Assembly (NCBI RefSeq): GCF_030052815.1
Contig: NC_079507.1
Location: 58,469,119-58,533,118 of the forward strand
Direction: 5' to 3'
Source: Hevea brasiliensis
Taxonomy: Eukaryota > Streptophyta > Magnoliopsida > Malpighiales > Euphorbiaceae
Length of the DNA stretch: 64,000 bases
In this document: positions 23,049 through 35,650 of the stretch, in pieces
How the letters are laid out: every line of letters starts with the position of its first letter
How positions within the stretch are numbered: position 1 is the first letter of the stretch
Notes under the pieces: generated by a model
The model's input: only the letters and a program-made list of their open reading frames with translations
The model's database searches: none
What the model was told of the DNA's origin: nothing
Position numbers and translations under genes: made by a program

Positions 23049-24907
23049 TCAATGGTCTAAAGGCTCAACAGCTGTCTTAAAGAGTAAGATGTAGACCTTG
23101 TCAATTGAAAAATACAAGAAGCCTCCTATGGAATGAGTAACATATGAACCAAAGCTAGTTCCCACTATGCAATGCCAGGCTGGACCATACATGGAGTCAA
23201 ATTCCTGGAAGATTAGAAGCAAAGAGGAGCTGGATTATTCATATTAAATGGCACCTCTAGAAAAAAAAAAAATCCAACACACTCAAGCTGAAAAAAATTC
23301 CTACTAATCTCAAATGAAGGACTTGTTTAAAACAGTGCTAATAAAAATTACTCAAAATGTTAAATGACACAAAAACCTCCTTAAGTTACGAGTCCACACT
23401 GTCTTCTTGTGGTTTGCAAAAATGTCGCTTTGCTCCCTTATGTTATCGTTAGAATTATTATCCAAGTTAACATAATATCAAACATGCTGTTAAATATTGC
23501 AATGGCAGGTTAAAGAAATGAGAAGACTGATAAAGGGTAAAACTAGTAAAGTTTTGCTATAGGACCATTAATGCTGAATTTTCACATGCAAATCTGGACA
23601 AAGAAAAAGACAGGAATATTTCTGTCTGACATGACAAATACATGGGGCATAAGTCTTGATTTAATCATAGAAAAATTGCTTGCTCAAGGCCAAACTACAG
23701 GCCAATGTCAAACAGCAAACAAAGCTCATATTTTCTATGTTGATATTTAATCAAAGACACTTGTGACAAACTTCAGCCTGACACGTTGACATGCTTGCTA
23801 CCTTCACAGCCTTTCCTTTGTGAACAAATTGCAGCGCCTCCTAACTCCAATGCGTCATTATGCACATTGAGGATATTGAAATGCTTCCCAATTTTAACAT
23901 GAAAAAGTTTAACTCACCCAAACTTTAACCAAACCAGTTATTCATTTTGCTAAGCAGGGTGGCATTTGGTAATCATCCCAATCATATCTTTTATTTCTTT
24001 TGAAACCTCCTATTAATTATGCTTGAAATGTATAATGGACTTTTATTGTGTATGACAATCTAAAGTCTAAACCTAGACCTCATTAAATTTCAAATAAATA
24101 TTGGAGTCAACTTCAAGGATGTGAAATCTTGAATTCAAGTACCAATTGGAGACAATGAGAAATAAAATAAAATAAAATTTTACCCTCAAATAGAATTAGA
24201 GATATAATTTCAACACAAATTAATGCAATTAAATTGGTTGAAAACCCTCAATCAAGCTACCATTGACTCCAAACAAAAGCAACATTATTCAATATCTAAG
24301 TAATCTTAGACAAGAAAAGCGGCAAAAAATACAAGTGGAAAGCTAATTCAATTTCCACACCCGTGAACAATTGGTCCATTCCAATTTCAAACCCAAAATA
24401 AGCAATTGAATTTTGCTGAAAAAGTTAAGAAGAAATACAGTTAAAATGACCATCATGCATTTGAAATTACTGTGTACTCTATACTTGCAACATTCAAAAA
24501 CTAATAACATTCAACACAATAATGGAAAAGGAAAGAAAATTAACGCTGACACATGTGGACCACTTTTAGACGCATTCACAATGAAGAATCCTTCAGTGTA
24601 AACATTCAAAAATTTTAATTGATATAGAAAGTTAGAAACCACAAATCATTCAACACGAAATGAAGATAACTGCCCATAAGCATAGAGGGAAATCAAGTTC
24701 TCCAATAAAGAATCCCCACAAACCGATTTTTAACCTCCTACAGGGAAACACTCATTTCTGGAATATTCTCAACATGTTCACTTGCTTGCAAAATTTTACT
24801 AGATAGCAATAAAGGACCACAACAAAGCAGATCCATTTAAGATTGCTCAATCAAATAAAGATTAAAACAAAGAAAATGAAGGAAACGCAAGGGAAGGGAG
24901 GGAAGGG

Positions 24908-24940
<33 letters not shown>

Positions 24941-25203
24941 CGGACTTATTTAATAAACCCAAGATTTCTAACCTTCTTAAGTGCAAGAGCTAGGCGTTTG
25001 CTATCGAGCTTTCCAGGCATGGAGTCAAGTTGGTCACGAGCACACTTAAAAGCTCGAGTCTGCAAAGGAATGGGCATATCAGAAGCTCTAACACGTACAT
25101 TGAGCTTGTCGTATTGCTCTTGATGTTCTTTAGCTTTCTTCTTCTCTATCAAACTGTTCAAGAACCGGCTTCTCCTTTCCAATTCCAATTCTGCTCCCTC
25201 CAT
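23049..25203 (-). CDS. Dynein light chain, LC8 type
   Basis: Small dimeric LC8/DYNLL-like hub protein that binds short linear motifs. Flowering plants lack dynein motors, so it is thought to act in other complexes. Two exons: 24973-25203 (residues 1-77) and 23049-23204 (residues 78-128), with phase-0 GT/AG borders. The N-terminal 45 residues are charged and plant-specific (LELERRSRFL, KKKAKEHQEQYDKLN). The LC8 domain follows (VRASDMPIPLQTRAF...ALALKK, then EFDSMYGPAWHCIVG and GSFGSYVTH-like SFGSYVTH). It ends LLFKTAVEPLDH. The true start is the ATG at 25203. A TTG nine bases upstream is in frame but is unlikely to be used. The intron is 1.8 kb and holds a long A run. The gene converges with GH17. 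Confidence 0.93.
24911..24939. repeat. Poly(A) run of about 29 bases in the dynein light chain intron
   Basis: A single-base run close to the exon 1 donor site, which on the coding strand is a T run just inside the intron. No linked retroelement body was recognised. Confidence 0.85.
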
Positions 25204-26655
25204 TGAACCCAATTCTTTTCCCTTATGATATCATCACTGAAACAACTTAAAACATCAAAAACAAAAAGCACAAAAAGCTTCCTAGGAGGTTCAAACAGCT
25301 CGATAATGTGGTTACTACAAATGCATACAAGTGGTTGAGGAAAAGTCTCATAGAAGGGAAAAACGAAAGAAAGGAGGACAATAATAAGCAAACGAGATGT
25401 AACAAAAGCAACAAGAAAGAGAGGGAGAGCAGAAAAGGAGCAAAGTTTCTTGGTGTAGAATAATGAAGTTCTGGGTGTTTCTTTTCCTTTTTCGAGTGGG
25501 CAATCGAGGATGTCGTCGTTGTGCTCCGCGCTGAGGGGACAATAAAATATTTATTTTTACTTTGATTAGCGGGAAATTAAAAAAAAAAACCTTTTTTTTG
25601 CTTTTTTTTAAACTAAAAAAAAAACCTTAAAATTTAGGTTAAAATACGATTAAATCGCTGAAGTATAATGCAATTCATAAATCAGTGTTTAATTTGTTTT
25701 TCGCTAATAATATATTCCTCAAACTTCAATTTTATTAATAAATTAGTCTCTATCATAACATTAATTGTTTTTAAATTTAAAAAAAAATTAATTTCTAAAA
25801 TTTTATCTTATTAGTATACTAATTTTTATATTTAAATAATTATATATTTTAAAAATATTAAATATTTTTATATTTGAAATTATTTAAATATAAAATAATA
25901 TAAAATTTAAATGTACAGGCTATTTTATTGATGAAATAAAATTTCAAGTATTAAATTATTTTAAATTAAAAAGTAATTAATTGTGAGAAATAATTTATTA
26001 ATAAAATTTAAATTTAAGAATTAAATTGTTATTAATCTATGGAGCTTGAGATGAACCACTTAAAAGAAAGACTTTAAGGAAGATGAATTTTCATCTTGTA
26101 GAAAGAACAACTGAACAAGATATTAAAAAAAAAAAAAAAAGAAAAAATCCAGTAAAAAAAAGGTGGGACAAAGCCATAACAAATTTAAAGAAGTTCCTCT
26201 GATTAGCAAATTACTGAAAGTCTGAAACAAAACCAGACAAATTAACAAAAACAAGAAAAAGCAATGAAAAACAAGGATTTGCAGTGAAAAAAGGCAAGGA
26301 TTTGGGCTACAGCTAATCATAAAATGATAAGAGCTTTAACAAAACTGAAAGCAGGATAGGAGGGTTGCATGAGAGAAATTAAGGAGGGTTATAGAAAATA
26401 AAAGGGAAAAAATAGCGACTGTTAATCTCTCATAAGTGTTGGCATTATAAAATATATATTTTTATTATTAATTCTGCTACATTTATAATGCACCTTATGA
26501 GAAATATAAGAGAATTTCATATGGAAAATTTTTTCTTATACAATATGTAGGACTTCATACAAGAGAGACTATTTCCTTGCCCTGCAGCTATGGTTGCTGC
26601 GAATATTATTCCCCCAAGTTGGAAATACTTTCCTTATTTTCATGACACGCCTATC
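25204..26655. other. Dynein light chain 5' region and AT-rich intergenic DNA
   Basis: The first 300 bases would hold the leader and promoter of the minus-strand gene. From 25560 to 26050 the DNA is extremely AT-rich with MITE-like texture but no firm inverted ends. Nothing coding is recognised. Confidence 0.4.
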
Positions 26656-29600
26656 CTTTTTTTTTTTTTTCAAGAAAACTTTCATAGAAAGCCCTAACTG
26701 GGCAAAAAGGAAGATACAAACAAGATTTGATAAGAGGGATTACAAGTGAAAGATGTATCTCGAAGAGCTTTAGCAGCTAAATTGTGCGCTGTCGATAAAC
26801 AAAAGAAAAAAGATACATCTGACAAGGAGGCAGACATAGTTGATATAACGTCCTCACTTTAGGTAGTCCGTACATTCTACTGTTTTGATAACTAACGTCT
26901 ATTCGAACAGCCAAAATATCTAAAATTATACTCAAACTAAAGTGAGGAAACATAAATTGATTGAATAAAGACTATGTAAAGTTAAAGAAAAGTAAAAGAA
27001 TCGAAGTACAACTCAGTTAAACAAGCCGAGGTCATGGCGATAAGTGACCATATTGGGAAGCGACAGTTGTTGACTCCAGACCCTTGAGAAACCCTAGAAA
27101 ATAATTTTTGGGATTAAATTAGATGATTTATGAAGATTAAATGACATTAAAAATGTTAAAGAAAATTTAAGAAAATTAGTTAATTGGTACAGACAATTAT
27201 AACTCGATAAGTACAACGAATGGCATTTTGGTCATTTTAATCCCAGAGTTAAATTTTGACCTAAATGTCAATTAAAATGAGAGGGATTAAAACACATAAA
27301 ATAAATTAAAATCATGAAATTAAGTATAGAAATGGAAAAAAAAAAAGAAAAGAAATTAAAATATAAATGAATTATGAAGTAAGCATGATGTCATGATGAC
27401 ATCATAAAAAAAAAAAAGAAGGCCAATGGGAAATTAACAAATTTTATTAAGGGATAAAAAGAGTTAAAAGAAGAAAAAAAAATGAACTTAAAGTCATCTT
27501 TTTCTTCCTCTTGTCATTCATGGCCGACCTACCTCTTCCTCATGCTCTCTTCATTTTTTCATTTTCTACCTTGATTTCCCTAAGTTTTCTACCGTAAAAC
27601 TCTAACTTATTTTCACTAAAGCTTGTCCCCGCATCTTGGAGAAGCTAATTGTAGCAAAAAAAAAAAGAAGAGAAATGATTGAAGTTTTGTTGGCTTGAAA
27701 TTAAGCTACAAGAGGTTAGTGCCTTCTCTTCCTTTTTTTCTTCTTTTAATCATTGAATTGGACTTGAAATAAGTAGAATTTGCAAGAAAATAAAAGGAAT
27801 TCATGAACAAATGGGATCACTAAAAATTCGGCAATCAAGAAATTTATTGGATTTTGATGTTTTTAAATTATGTAAAGGAGTTTAAAAATGATGCTTGGTA
27901 TGAGTATATGTATTGGAAGTAATAGGGATTGAACTGATTGAAATTTGAATCTTGAAATTAGGATTTGATCATAAATTAGGGCTTTTGTGAAATTGTTTGA
28001 AATTGACAAATTGAGATTGATTGATGATATTTAGAAGTGCTGTGTATGCCAATTAAAGTAAGGGAGTTGGAGGAAATTGAAAATTTGAGAGTACTCTCTT
28101 GTGCAGGTTATGGGACTAAATGAGTCCAGTTTGGTTTTTGACTTATAACTGAAATTGTGTGGCTCCAATTGGTATGAGGCCAATTAGAGGTGAAACTAAA
28201 CCCAAAACACTCTATTTTTTCATGAAGAAACCATACCCAAATTCTGTCCAAAACTTGATCAAATTACTATTCCAATCCGGCTGACCATACATTGAACCCA
28301 GAAAAATGACTAAATGAATAGTACACATTCATTTGGTCATAACACCCTCTAAACAAGTCAAAATGACATGAATTTTATACCATTGGAAAGCTTACACATA
28401 GGACTACAACTTTCATGAAGAACACAGAGCCTAGAAATGCCTCTACCCAAACCAAATTGCTAGCCCAATTTGGGACACAAAACTATCCATAATTATATTG
28501 TCCAGAAATTACTAGACATAAACTTACCCAACCAGTTTTGGAGAAAAGGCCATAACTTGGTTTATAAAAATCCAAAAGCAATGAAACCAGTAGCAAAATT
28601 TTAATAAGACATAGATCTACAATATTAGTATTTTGACAAAAATCCAGAAATCATAGAAACTAGGTCAATTGGTTAGGTCAATTTAGCATACCAATTCTGG
28701 AAATTGGCTAAGTTACCCTTGACCCCAGAATAGTTTTTAGGTCATATCTCCCACTAGGAAACTCTAATTGGGACAAGCTGTATTGTTCTGGAAACCTAAG
28801 AAATAGGGCTCTAACTTTTCTTTAGACACTGACCTCAAAATTTGAGTGTAAGAACCCTAAAATGGGAGTCAAAGCCGCTGACCTAAACCTGAAATCCTGT
28901 AGACACAGGGTACCTGAGTCCAGGCCAGTTAATTGGCTATAACTAATTCTACAAAACTTAAAAAATTGTGATTCAAAATTCTGAGTGATCATAATACATA
29001 GGTAACAACTCCTATGAAGAACATTAGACCTAAAAGTGATTGTAACATATCTAATTAATTAGATAAATATGGATTTCAGAATCTACCTGAATCTGGACCC
29101 AGAAAGAGACCATGAACCAGTTGTGGTTATTTGACCATAACTTGAGTTCTAAAACTTCAAATGACATGAATTAAAAAGGAAAACAAAGACAAGACATAGA
29201 GAAATAACTTCTAAGAAGGAAGTGGACCAACTAGTGGCCACATTTTAACCAACTTGTTAGGTGAACTTAAGACATCAAATTTTGACCTTAAGAAAGGTTC
29301 ATAAAATGACTTAATACTTAATAACATTAATTTGCCCAACGTATACCTAAACTTATTTATATAGTATGGATCGATTGGTATACCAATTAGGGACTACAGA
29401 TTGCAGTACTACCCACATGAATAATGATTGATAGACAATATATGTCTAAGATGGTTATTCTACTAGCTTTATGCCTGCTCATTGGTTATTGTGCCTAATT
29501 TTATTTCTGGCTTTATACTTGCTCGCTGGCCTTGTGTTTGACATGACAGATGTATACATGTTAGATATATGAATGTTTAACTAGTATACTCCCGTGTATC

Positions 29601-30737
29601 CAGTCTTTATAGTCTGTTATAGGTTACTTAGGCACAGATATGTGTAATACACTTTAAGTTTAAATAAATACATGAAAAAAGTACTAATATGGGTATAATA
29701 AGATTGAATATGTAATGTATGAATAAAAAGATCCTGATAAATTATTTGTTCCCAAAGTTTCATAAATATGTAATTAATTCAAAAAAAATTAGTAAATTTT
29801 ATACGGAATAAATATTTCAATTATTTAGTTATTTTTATTTTAAATTATTGCACTACTAAGCAGAAATACGTAGTGCAATGGATTGTTTCCTTGCGTAGGT
29901 ATAGACGATCACCACCAGCAGTAGAGCACGGATAGAGAGTTGATCATATCTGCTAGAGTGTTGGTCACCTCATTAGTCATTTTGGTAGGGCTCATGTATA
30001 TTTAGGTTTTTGCATTTTGATTATTGTATGTAAGTAAACTATATACATCATTTTGTGAATATAAATAAATTGTAAATAATTATATATAAATTTTATATGA
30101 ATGTATGAAGTTTATATGAATGAAATCAATTTTATTTTCTTGAAAATTTTATGAGCTATGATATGATATAATGCATGGAAATTGATATGAGCAATGAGAT
30201 GATGTATGAGAATATAAAATAGATATAAAATGTTTTTAACAGGTAACAGTGGAACCCACCATGCACTGACTAAAATAAAAGAGACTCTATCTGGATCTCT
30301 ATAAAAATGAAATGGGATAAAAAAAAATTTTACACATAAGATAATATAATTAAATAGACATTAAATTAATATTATACATAACAAGACAAGATAGGGTGCT
30401 CCGACACCAAATGTAGCATACCTTACTCAACTACACTGTAGACAGGTGAGGGGTGTTACAGTTAAAATATCATAAATGATATTTTGTATGACCATCGGTG
30501 CATTCTCTCCTTGTAAGGCCCTGATAACCATTTGACAGTCTCCTTCTATTATAATATGATCCCAACCTCTAGCTTTTGCCAAGAGAATGACTTCTCTACA
30601 TGCCAAACTTTCGAGGGTCAAGACATCTGACATTGCTAGAATGGTTTTCCATACCCAACCTCATGGCTTACCCAAGTGGTCTCTTGCGATAATTGCACGC
30701 TTATGTCTTCTACCGTCCACTGCTTCACCGGGGAGGG
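26656..30737 (-). pseudogene. L1-type LINE fragment (RNase H-like domain), split by an LTR
   Basis: The 3' end of a non-LTR retrotransposon or related RVT_3 domain. The upstream piece (30466-30737, minus) reads RDHLGK...ESLACREVILLAKARGWDH, then IIEGDCQMVIRAL, the usual RVT_3 pattern with the E-G-D motif. The downstream piece (26656-26838) reads STAHNLAAKALRDTSF and ends at a stop followed by an A tail (plus T run 26656-26671). A 3.6 kb solo LTR lies between them. Removing it and one target duplication joins the halves in frame (…IIYDIL then TMSASLSD…). The element is 5'-truncated; its far end, near the G run at 30735, is unclear. Confidence 0.82.
26844..30460 (-). mobile_element. Solo LTR, family A (3617 bp)
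   Basis: Starts TGTAACACCCCTCACC on the minus strand (from 30460) and ends GAGGACGTTATA (26844). Flanks are GTTGA (26839-26843) and GTTAA (30461-30465), a 5-bp duplication with one mismatch. It has no internal second LTR, no primer site and no coding frame. Both ends and a stretch about 200 bp from the 3' end match the element at 58945-62979, so the two are members of one family. Divergence of the duplication and of the terminal CA (now TA) suggests considerable age. It could also be a non-coding single-unit element rather than a true solo LTR. Confidence 0.82.
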
Positions 30738-30748
30738 GGGGGGGGGGG
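30735..30748. repeat. Poly(G) run
   Basis: About 14 consecutive G within a G-rich stretch beginning near 30729, at the upstream edge of the LINE fragment. Length should be treated with caution, since such runs are prone to sequencing error. Confidence 0.8.
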
Positions 30749-30749
30749 C

Positions 30750-31235
30750 ATCCGCTTAGAGAATTGAATCCTATCAACTGGAGCATCTCGCTGGCTCATT
30801 GAATTTTGGCCTTGGACTAAGTAGAAAAATTATATATTTTAATAATTTTAATAATGAAGAAAAATTTTAATAAAAAATTTAATAAAACATAATCTATATT
30901 TATTACAGTATTTTTCAGTCAGTGTAAAGATAGCAATTTTTAGAGAATTTTATTTAGGGTTAGGGAGATAAAGCGTTAAAATATCATATAAAAACTAAAT
31001 TTAACTTTTAAAAGTTTAAATGTGTATAAATATATTTTTAAATTATTAATATTTTAAAATAATTTATAATTATTATAATAAATAGTAACTAAAAATTTTG
31101 AGTCTATATAAATAAAATAAATAGAGATAAATTTTTACACTCACAAAAAATTAAAATTTTTTAGCTTCAATAAATTATCTATTTTCATAATTGATAATAA
31201 AATTAATTTTAAATTTGATAAAATTATTATTCTTA
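30750..31235. other. AT-rich spacer
   Basis: Lies between two LINE fragments. No gene or clear repeat seen. Confidence 0.4.
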
Positions 31236-32155
31236 AACTCAACTCAACTCAACTCAATTAAGCCTTTATCCAAAAAATTTGGGGTCGGCTATATGGATTC
31301 GCTTTCTCCACTCTAAATGATTTTGGGTTAAATCCTTAGAAATGTGCAATGCTTTTAGGTCATATTGTACTACTCTTCTACAAGTCAATTTAGGTTTACC
31401 CATTTTTTTCTTTCGATCTTCTAACCTAATGTACTCTACTTGTCTAACTGGAGCCTCCGTATGTCTACGCTTCACATGACCAAACCACCTCAATCTCCCT
31501 TCTCTCAACTTATCCTCAATTGGCACCACTCCTACATTTTCTCTAATACTCTCATTACGGACTTTATCTAGTCTAGTATGGCCACTCATCCACCTTAACA
31601 TTCTCATCTTTGCAACTCTTATCTTAGACGCATACGACTCATTCAATGCCCAACACTCACTACCATATAACATAGCCGGTCGTATGGCTGTACAGTAAAA
31701 TTTTCCTTTCAACTTATTGAGAATCTTGCGATCACATAAAACTACAGTGGCAAGTCTCCACTTCAATCATCCGGCTTTAATCCTATGACTAACATTATCC
31801 TCACATCCCCCATCTACTTGAAGGACTGAGCCGATATATTTAAAATGATTACTTTAGGATAGTACCACTCCATCCAAACTAACTCCTTCTCTATCACCAG
31901 TTTGGCCTTCACTGGAACTTGCAATGCATGTATTCTGTTTTCATTCTACTTAACTTAAAGCTCTTTGACTCTAGAGTACTTATCTAAAACTCTAGCTTTC
32001 TATTGACTCCTTCTAGCGTCTTATCTATCAGAACAATATCATCCGCAAACATTATACACTAAGGAATACTCTCTTATATATCTTTCGTCAATTCATCTAA
32101 AACTAGTGTAAAAAGATAAAGGCTTATAGCTGATCCTTGATATAATTCAATTGAG
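31236..32155 (-). mobile_element. RTE-type LINE fragment with TTGAG tail
   Basis: 5'-truncated non-LTR retrotransposon. On the minus strand the end of the reverse transcriptase is visible (SLYLFTLVLDELTKDI, then MFADDIVLIDKT with an intact F-A-D-D box), broken by stops. A 166-codon open frame (31266-31766) follows, encoding the typical C-terminal region: LKGKFYCTAIRPAMLYGSECW, MRMLRWMSGHTRLDKVRNE, LRWFGHVKRR and the ending WRKRIHIADPKFFG. The element ends in a run of the pentamer TTGAG (plus 31236-31258), the usual RTE simple-repeat tail. Stops and frameshifts upstream show that it is dead. Confidence 0.9.
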
Positions 32156-32159
32156 GTAT

Positions 32160-33216
32160 AAATTAAGGAAAATTTGTAGATATAAATTAACAAAAATAGT
32201 CACTAAAATTAAAATTTTCATTATTTAAATATATTTAAAAAAAGTTTTATATCTAAATTTTTATTTTACCATAAGAAGGGTAATTGAAAAAAAAAAAACC
32301 TGGAGGGGACCCTCACGCATGAAGTGGGTATCTCATGCATAAAGTGGGTCCGCCACTGTGGGCCTTGATTCAGTTGCTTATCAAAGTTGGTTTGGCATCA
32401 TTACTTGAGTGATTTTACTCTTGGTTTTGAAATTTCGGACTGATCTTGTTAATTCAATCAGATAATTTAAAAATAAAATTTATGAAAAGTTTAGGTTATT
32501 CTTAAAAAAAAATTTATAAAAATTTGATCAAATACAATTGAATTCGATTGATTTAGTCACGAGTCAAACTGGTCAATTGGGTTTTAATCTTTTTTTTTTT
32601 TTGCCAATTTTTATATAAAATAACATATTTTATAACATGGTAGTGATTAGTTAATGACACATACAACTCTTCATATGACAAAAAATACAAAATGATCATA
32701 TTTTATAATTTTTAAGTCCTAAATACAGCAATGATATTTATTTTTACTAAAAGATAATTATAAACTCTTATTATAAATAATAAGAGTCTGTTACAGTGTT
32801 CTTTAATAGTTAATTTTTAATAAAGATTGTCTAATAAATAATATTAATTAAAATTTAAAATAAATTAGTTGAGTTGATTCAATATTAAAAATGATGTTTC
32901 TAATACACAAATTAATGTGCTAAAATTAATTTATAAAGTATTATATTTATTAAAATAACAATTTAATATTAATCTTTTTATATCAATTTAAGAAAGATCA
33001 TTCATTATATAATATAAATTTAATATTTCTTGAATAATATAAAATTTGATATTTTAATATTAAAAAAATTTAATATTTATTAAACAAAACTATGTCTTTA
33101 TCAATTCTTTGCGGATTTGAAAACCTTGAAGTGCAATAATGATAATATGCTAATACTTTATAGTATGAGTTTCAAAGTTGTCAAATCCTGGCAACCTAAT
33201 TAGAAAAGCCCTCTTC
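32160..33216. other. AT-rich intergenic DNA
   Basis: No coding signal. A polyT run near 32590 and long A/T stretches are the only notable content. Confidence 0.4.
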
Positions 33217-35650
33217 TAACGACCCAAATTTTTAAATTATAAATAAAATAAAAAAAAATTACTTATTAATATTAAGAGATTTATTTGAATTAATTTTAAA
33301 ATAAAGTAAGATAATTAAAATAAACAAAAAAAATAAAAATAAAAATGAAAATATAAATATAAATATAAATATATATATATATATAGTTATATTATATTAT
33401 ATTGTGGGTTATAATATTTTAATATTAAATATTTTAAAAGTTTAATTTAATTAAAATAATAATAATAATAATAGTAAAATGAAAAAAAAGACAGCCTTAA
33501 AAAGCTGTCTGCAGCCCCCGCCCCCCCTCTCAACACACATTTTTTCTGCTCCTCTTTCTCTCTCTTTTGATTTTTTTTTTCTTTTTCCTTTTCTAGCCAT
33601 AACTTTCTCCTTTGATCACCATTTTTAGCATTCTTGGTATCAAAATATTCCTCTCTTCATGAGTATCGTGTAGATATCAAGTTTGAGCAGTATCATTTAC
33701 TAGTTTGCGCGAATCAAACTTCAGAAGTTTTAGCCTATTTTAACTTCTGGGCTAGATCTCTTCCAACCTGTAAATCCTACAAAAAATCTAAGACTACCAG
33801 CATGCCCCACTCGTTAAGGGCTTCGCAACGACGCCAATTTGAAATTTTTCCGACACTAAAATTTTGATAGGTCCTATAGACTTCGTAGTATTTTTCCGAG
33901 CTTCAAATGAGCTTATTTAATTTTGTAACAATTTTATTCTAACCTCTAGTATTGTGGGCTTCTCGTAGGTACCCTCGTTTCACCGAAATTCGATAGTTGT
34001 TCGGGTTTGTAAATTTTGAGCCAGACAGACAGACTGCCAGACTGCCAGAAAAATTTTAGAACCGAGTCAAGGTTATAGGCTACCTTACTATTGTCAGACG
34101 CGTCCCATGCATCAGAATTGGCTTAGGTAAACATGAAACCCAAGTTTTCTTAATCATTGAGTGCCTGAATAAGATTAAAAATCTATAAATTATTTGTGGC
34201 AGATTAAAAAATTATAATTTCTTTTGTATTAGCTTAGTAATATTGCTAAGGACCCACGAGGCAAAATTTTGGAATTTTTAAAAAGTTTTTGCTAAAAAGT
34301 TAGCTCCAAGGACTAAAATATAATTTTTTCAAATTGTGAGTTTTGACAGATTTGGAGGACCCAGAAGGGGCCATATGTTATTGATGAGTTGTGATTGCCG
34401 GAAATTTAGAAATTAGAAGTGTTATTTGAACCTTTTTGCAGGATTAGTAGGTTCTAGGTATAGGGGTAATTCTGCTGGATTAGTGTCTTTTGATCATCTA
34501 CAGCTTTGTTTCAAGTTGTTTATTAATAAATTTTGATATATTGTTTAGGTGAGTCGGAATAGCCTTCTTCCTCCTCCCAGCCACCGCAATAACCTTTAAA
34601 GTATTGTGAGTAGATATTTATTTTATTTATAATTTTAATATTATTATATTTTTGACATGCTTATGCATCACTTAGATTTTTATAGTTAAATATTAGGCAT
34701 GCCCTATTTTGTATTTATACTTGATGATATTTACTTGGTTGTTGTGTTTGATAATCTGGAGCTGTGTGTGTGAGTGGGTGTGTATGTGGTGTATATGGAT
34801 ACGAGAAGGATGGGCAAATCCGCTTGAGCTAGTCTTGCTTAGGGCCTGGTCATTTTTGAAGAAGTCGGGGTGAATACGGCTTTGAGTTGATCTCGCTGAC
34901 CCCTGCATATGGATTATTAAGCGAAAGTCCGGCTTGAATTGATCTCACTGGCAGGCCTTGGATTAAGAGAACTGGGTAGGAGAATCAGCTCTCCATATAT
35001 GCATGTGTGAGTATAGATTTGACACAGGTGCGTGAGTCCTCCAGATTATCTTTGATGTGACCTAATGTGATTTTTATGACTTGTATAAAGATGATGCATT
35101 TCATTTATAAGGATGCATTAGAATTAGATAGTTATAGAAATTGTATGTAAAATAAATATTTACTCTCTGAGTCAAATGCTCACTCCTGTTTACTATTTTT
35201 CCAGGCTACAGGAGTTCTTTTTCAGAGTAATTTGTTTTTTTCCTTGCAAGTTTAACATCAATTATTTATTTGTTTTATTATTTTCTAAATTTGAAATCTA
35301 GAACTCCGCATGTGTTAGCAGTAGCATGAGCCTTGTTGGAAACTATATTAATTTAAATTTTTGATATCAATAAATGAAATTTTTATGATATTTATATAGT
35401 TTATAATTGATTGATTCAGGATTGAAATAGACTTCCCTGGCTTTAGATTTTAATAGTTATCGGATTGGGTTGATCATAATAAAAATATAATATAATATAA
35501 TATTTTATCTTATTTTATTTGTATGATGGGCCTCAATTTTGACCCCTGATTATGGATGTGGGATTAGTAAGGCTTACTACGAGTCCCGGTGGCTTTATGC
35601 CGGCCCAAGTCCTAATGTCAGTCCGGTCCATGAATTCGGGTCGTGACATT
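33217..35650. mobile_element. Probable solo LTR, family B (about 2.4 kb)
   Basis: The left end TAACGACCCAAATTT and right end GAATTCGGGTCGTGACA form the CGACCC/GGGTCG inverted termini common in plant gypsy LTRs. TCTTC occurs immediately before (33212-33216) and at 35651-35655, compatible with a 5-bp duplication if the end is placed at 35650. Inside there is no ORF, only LTR-like text with repeated 'ttgag(t/c)tgatctcgct(g/t)' phrases around 34820-34960. No second LTR or primer site is present. The exact boundary is uncertain by two bases. Confidence 0.65.

Noticed and set aside
25204..25212. Upstream in-frame start for the dynein light chain
   Set aside because: The codon is TTG, not ATG. The ATG at 25203 gives the usual family N-terminus.
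25560..26050. MITE in the AT-rich block upstream of the dynein light chain gene
   Set aside because: The texture is suggestive, but I could not pair convincing terminal inverted repeats or a target duplication.
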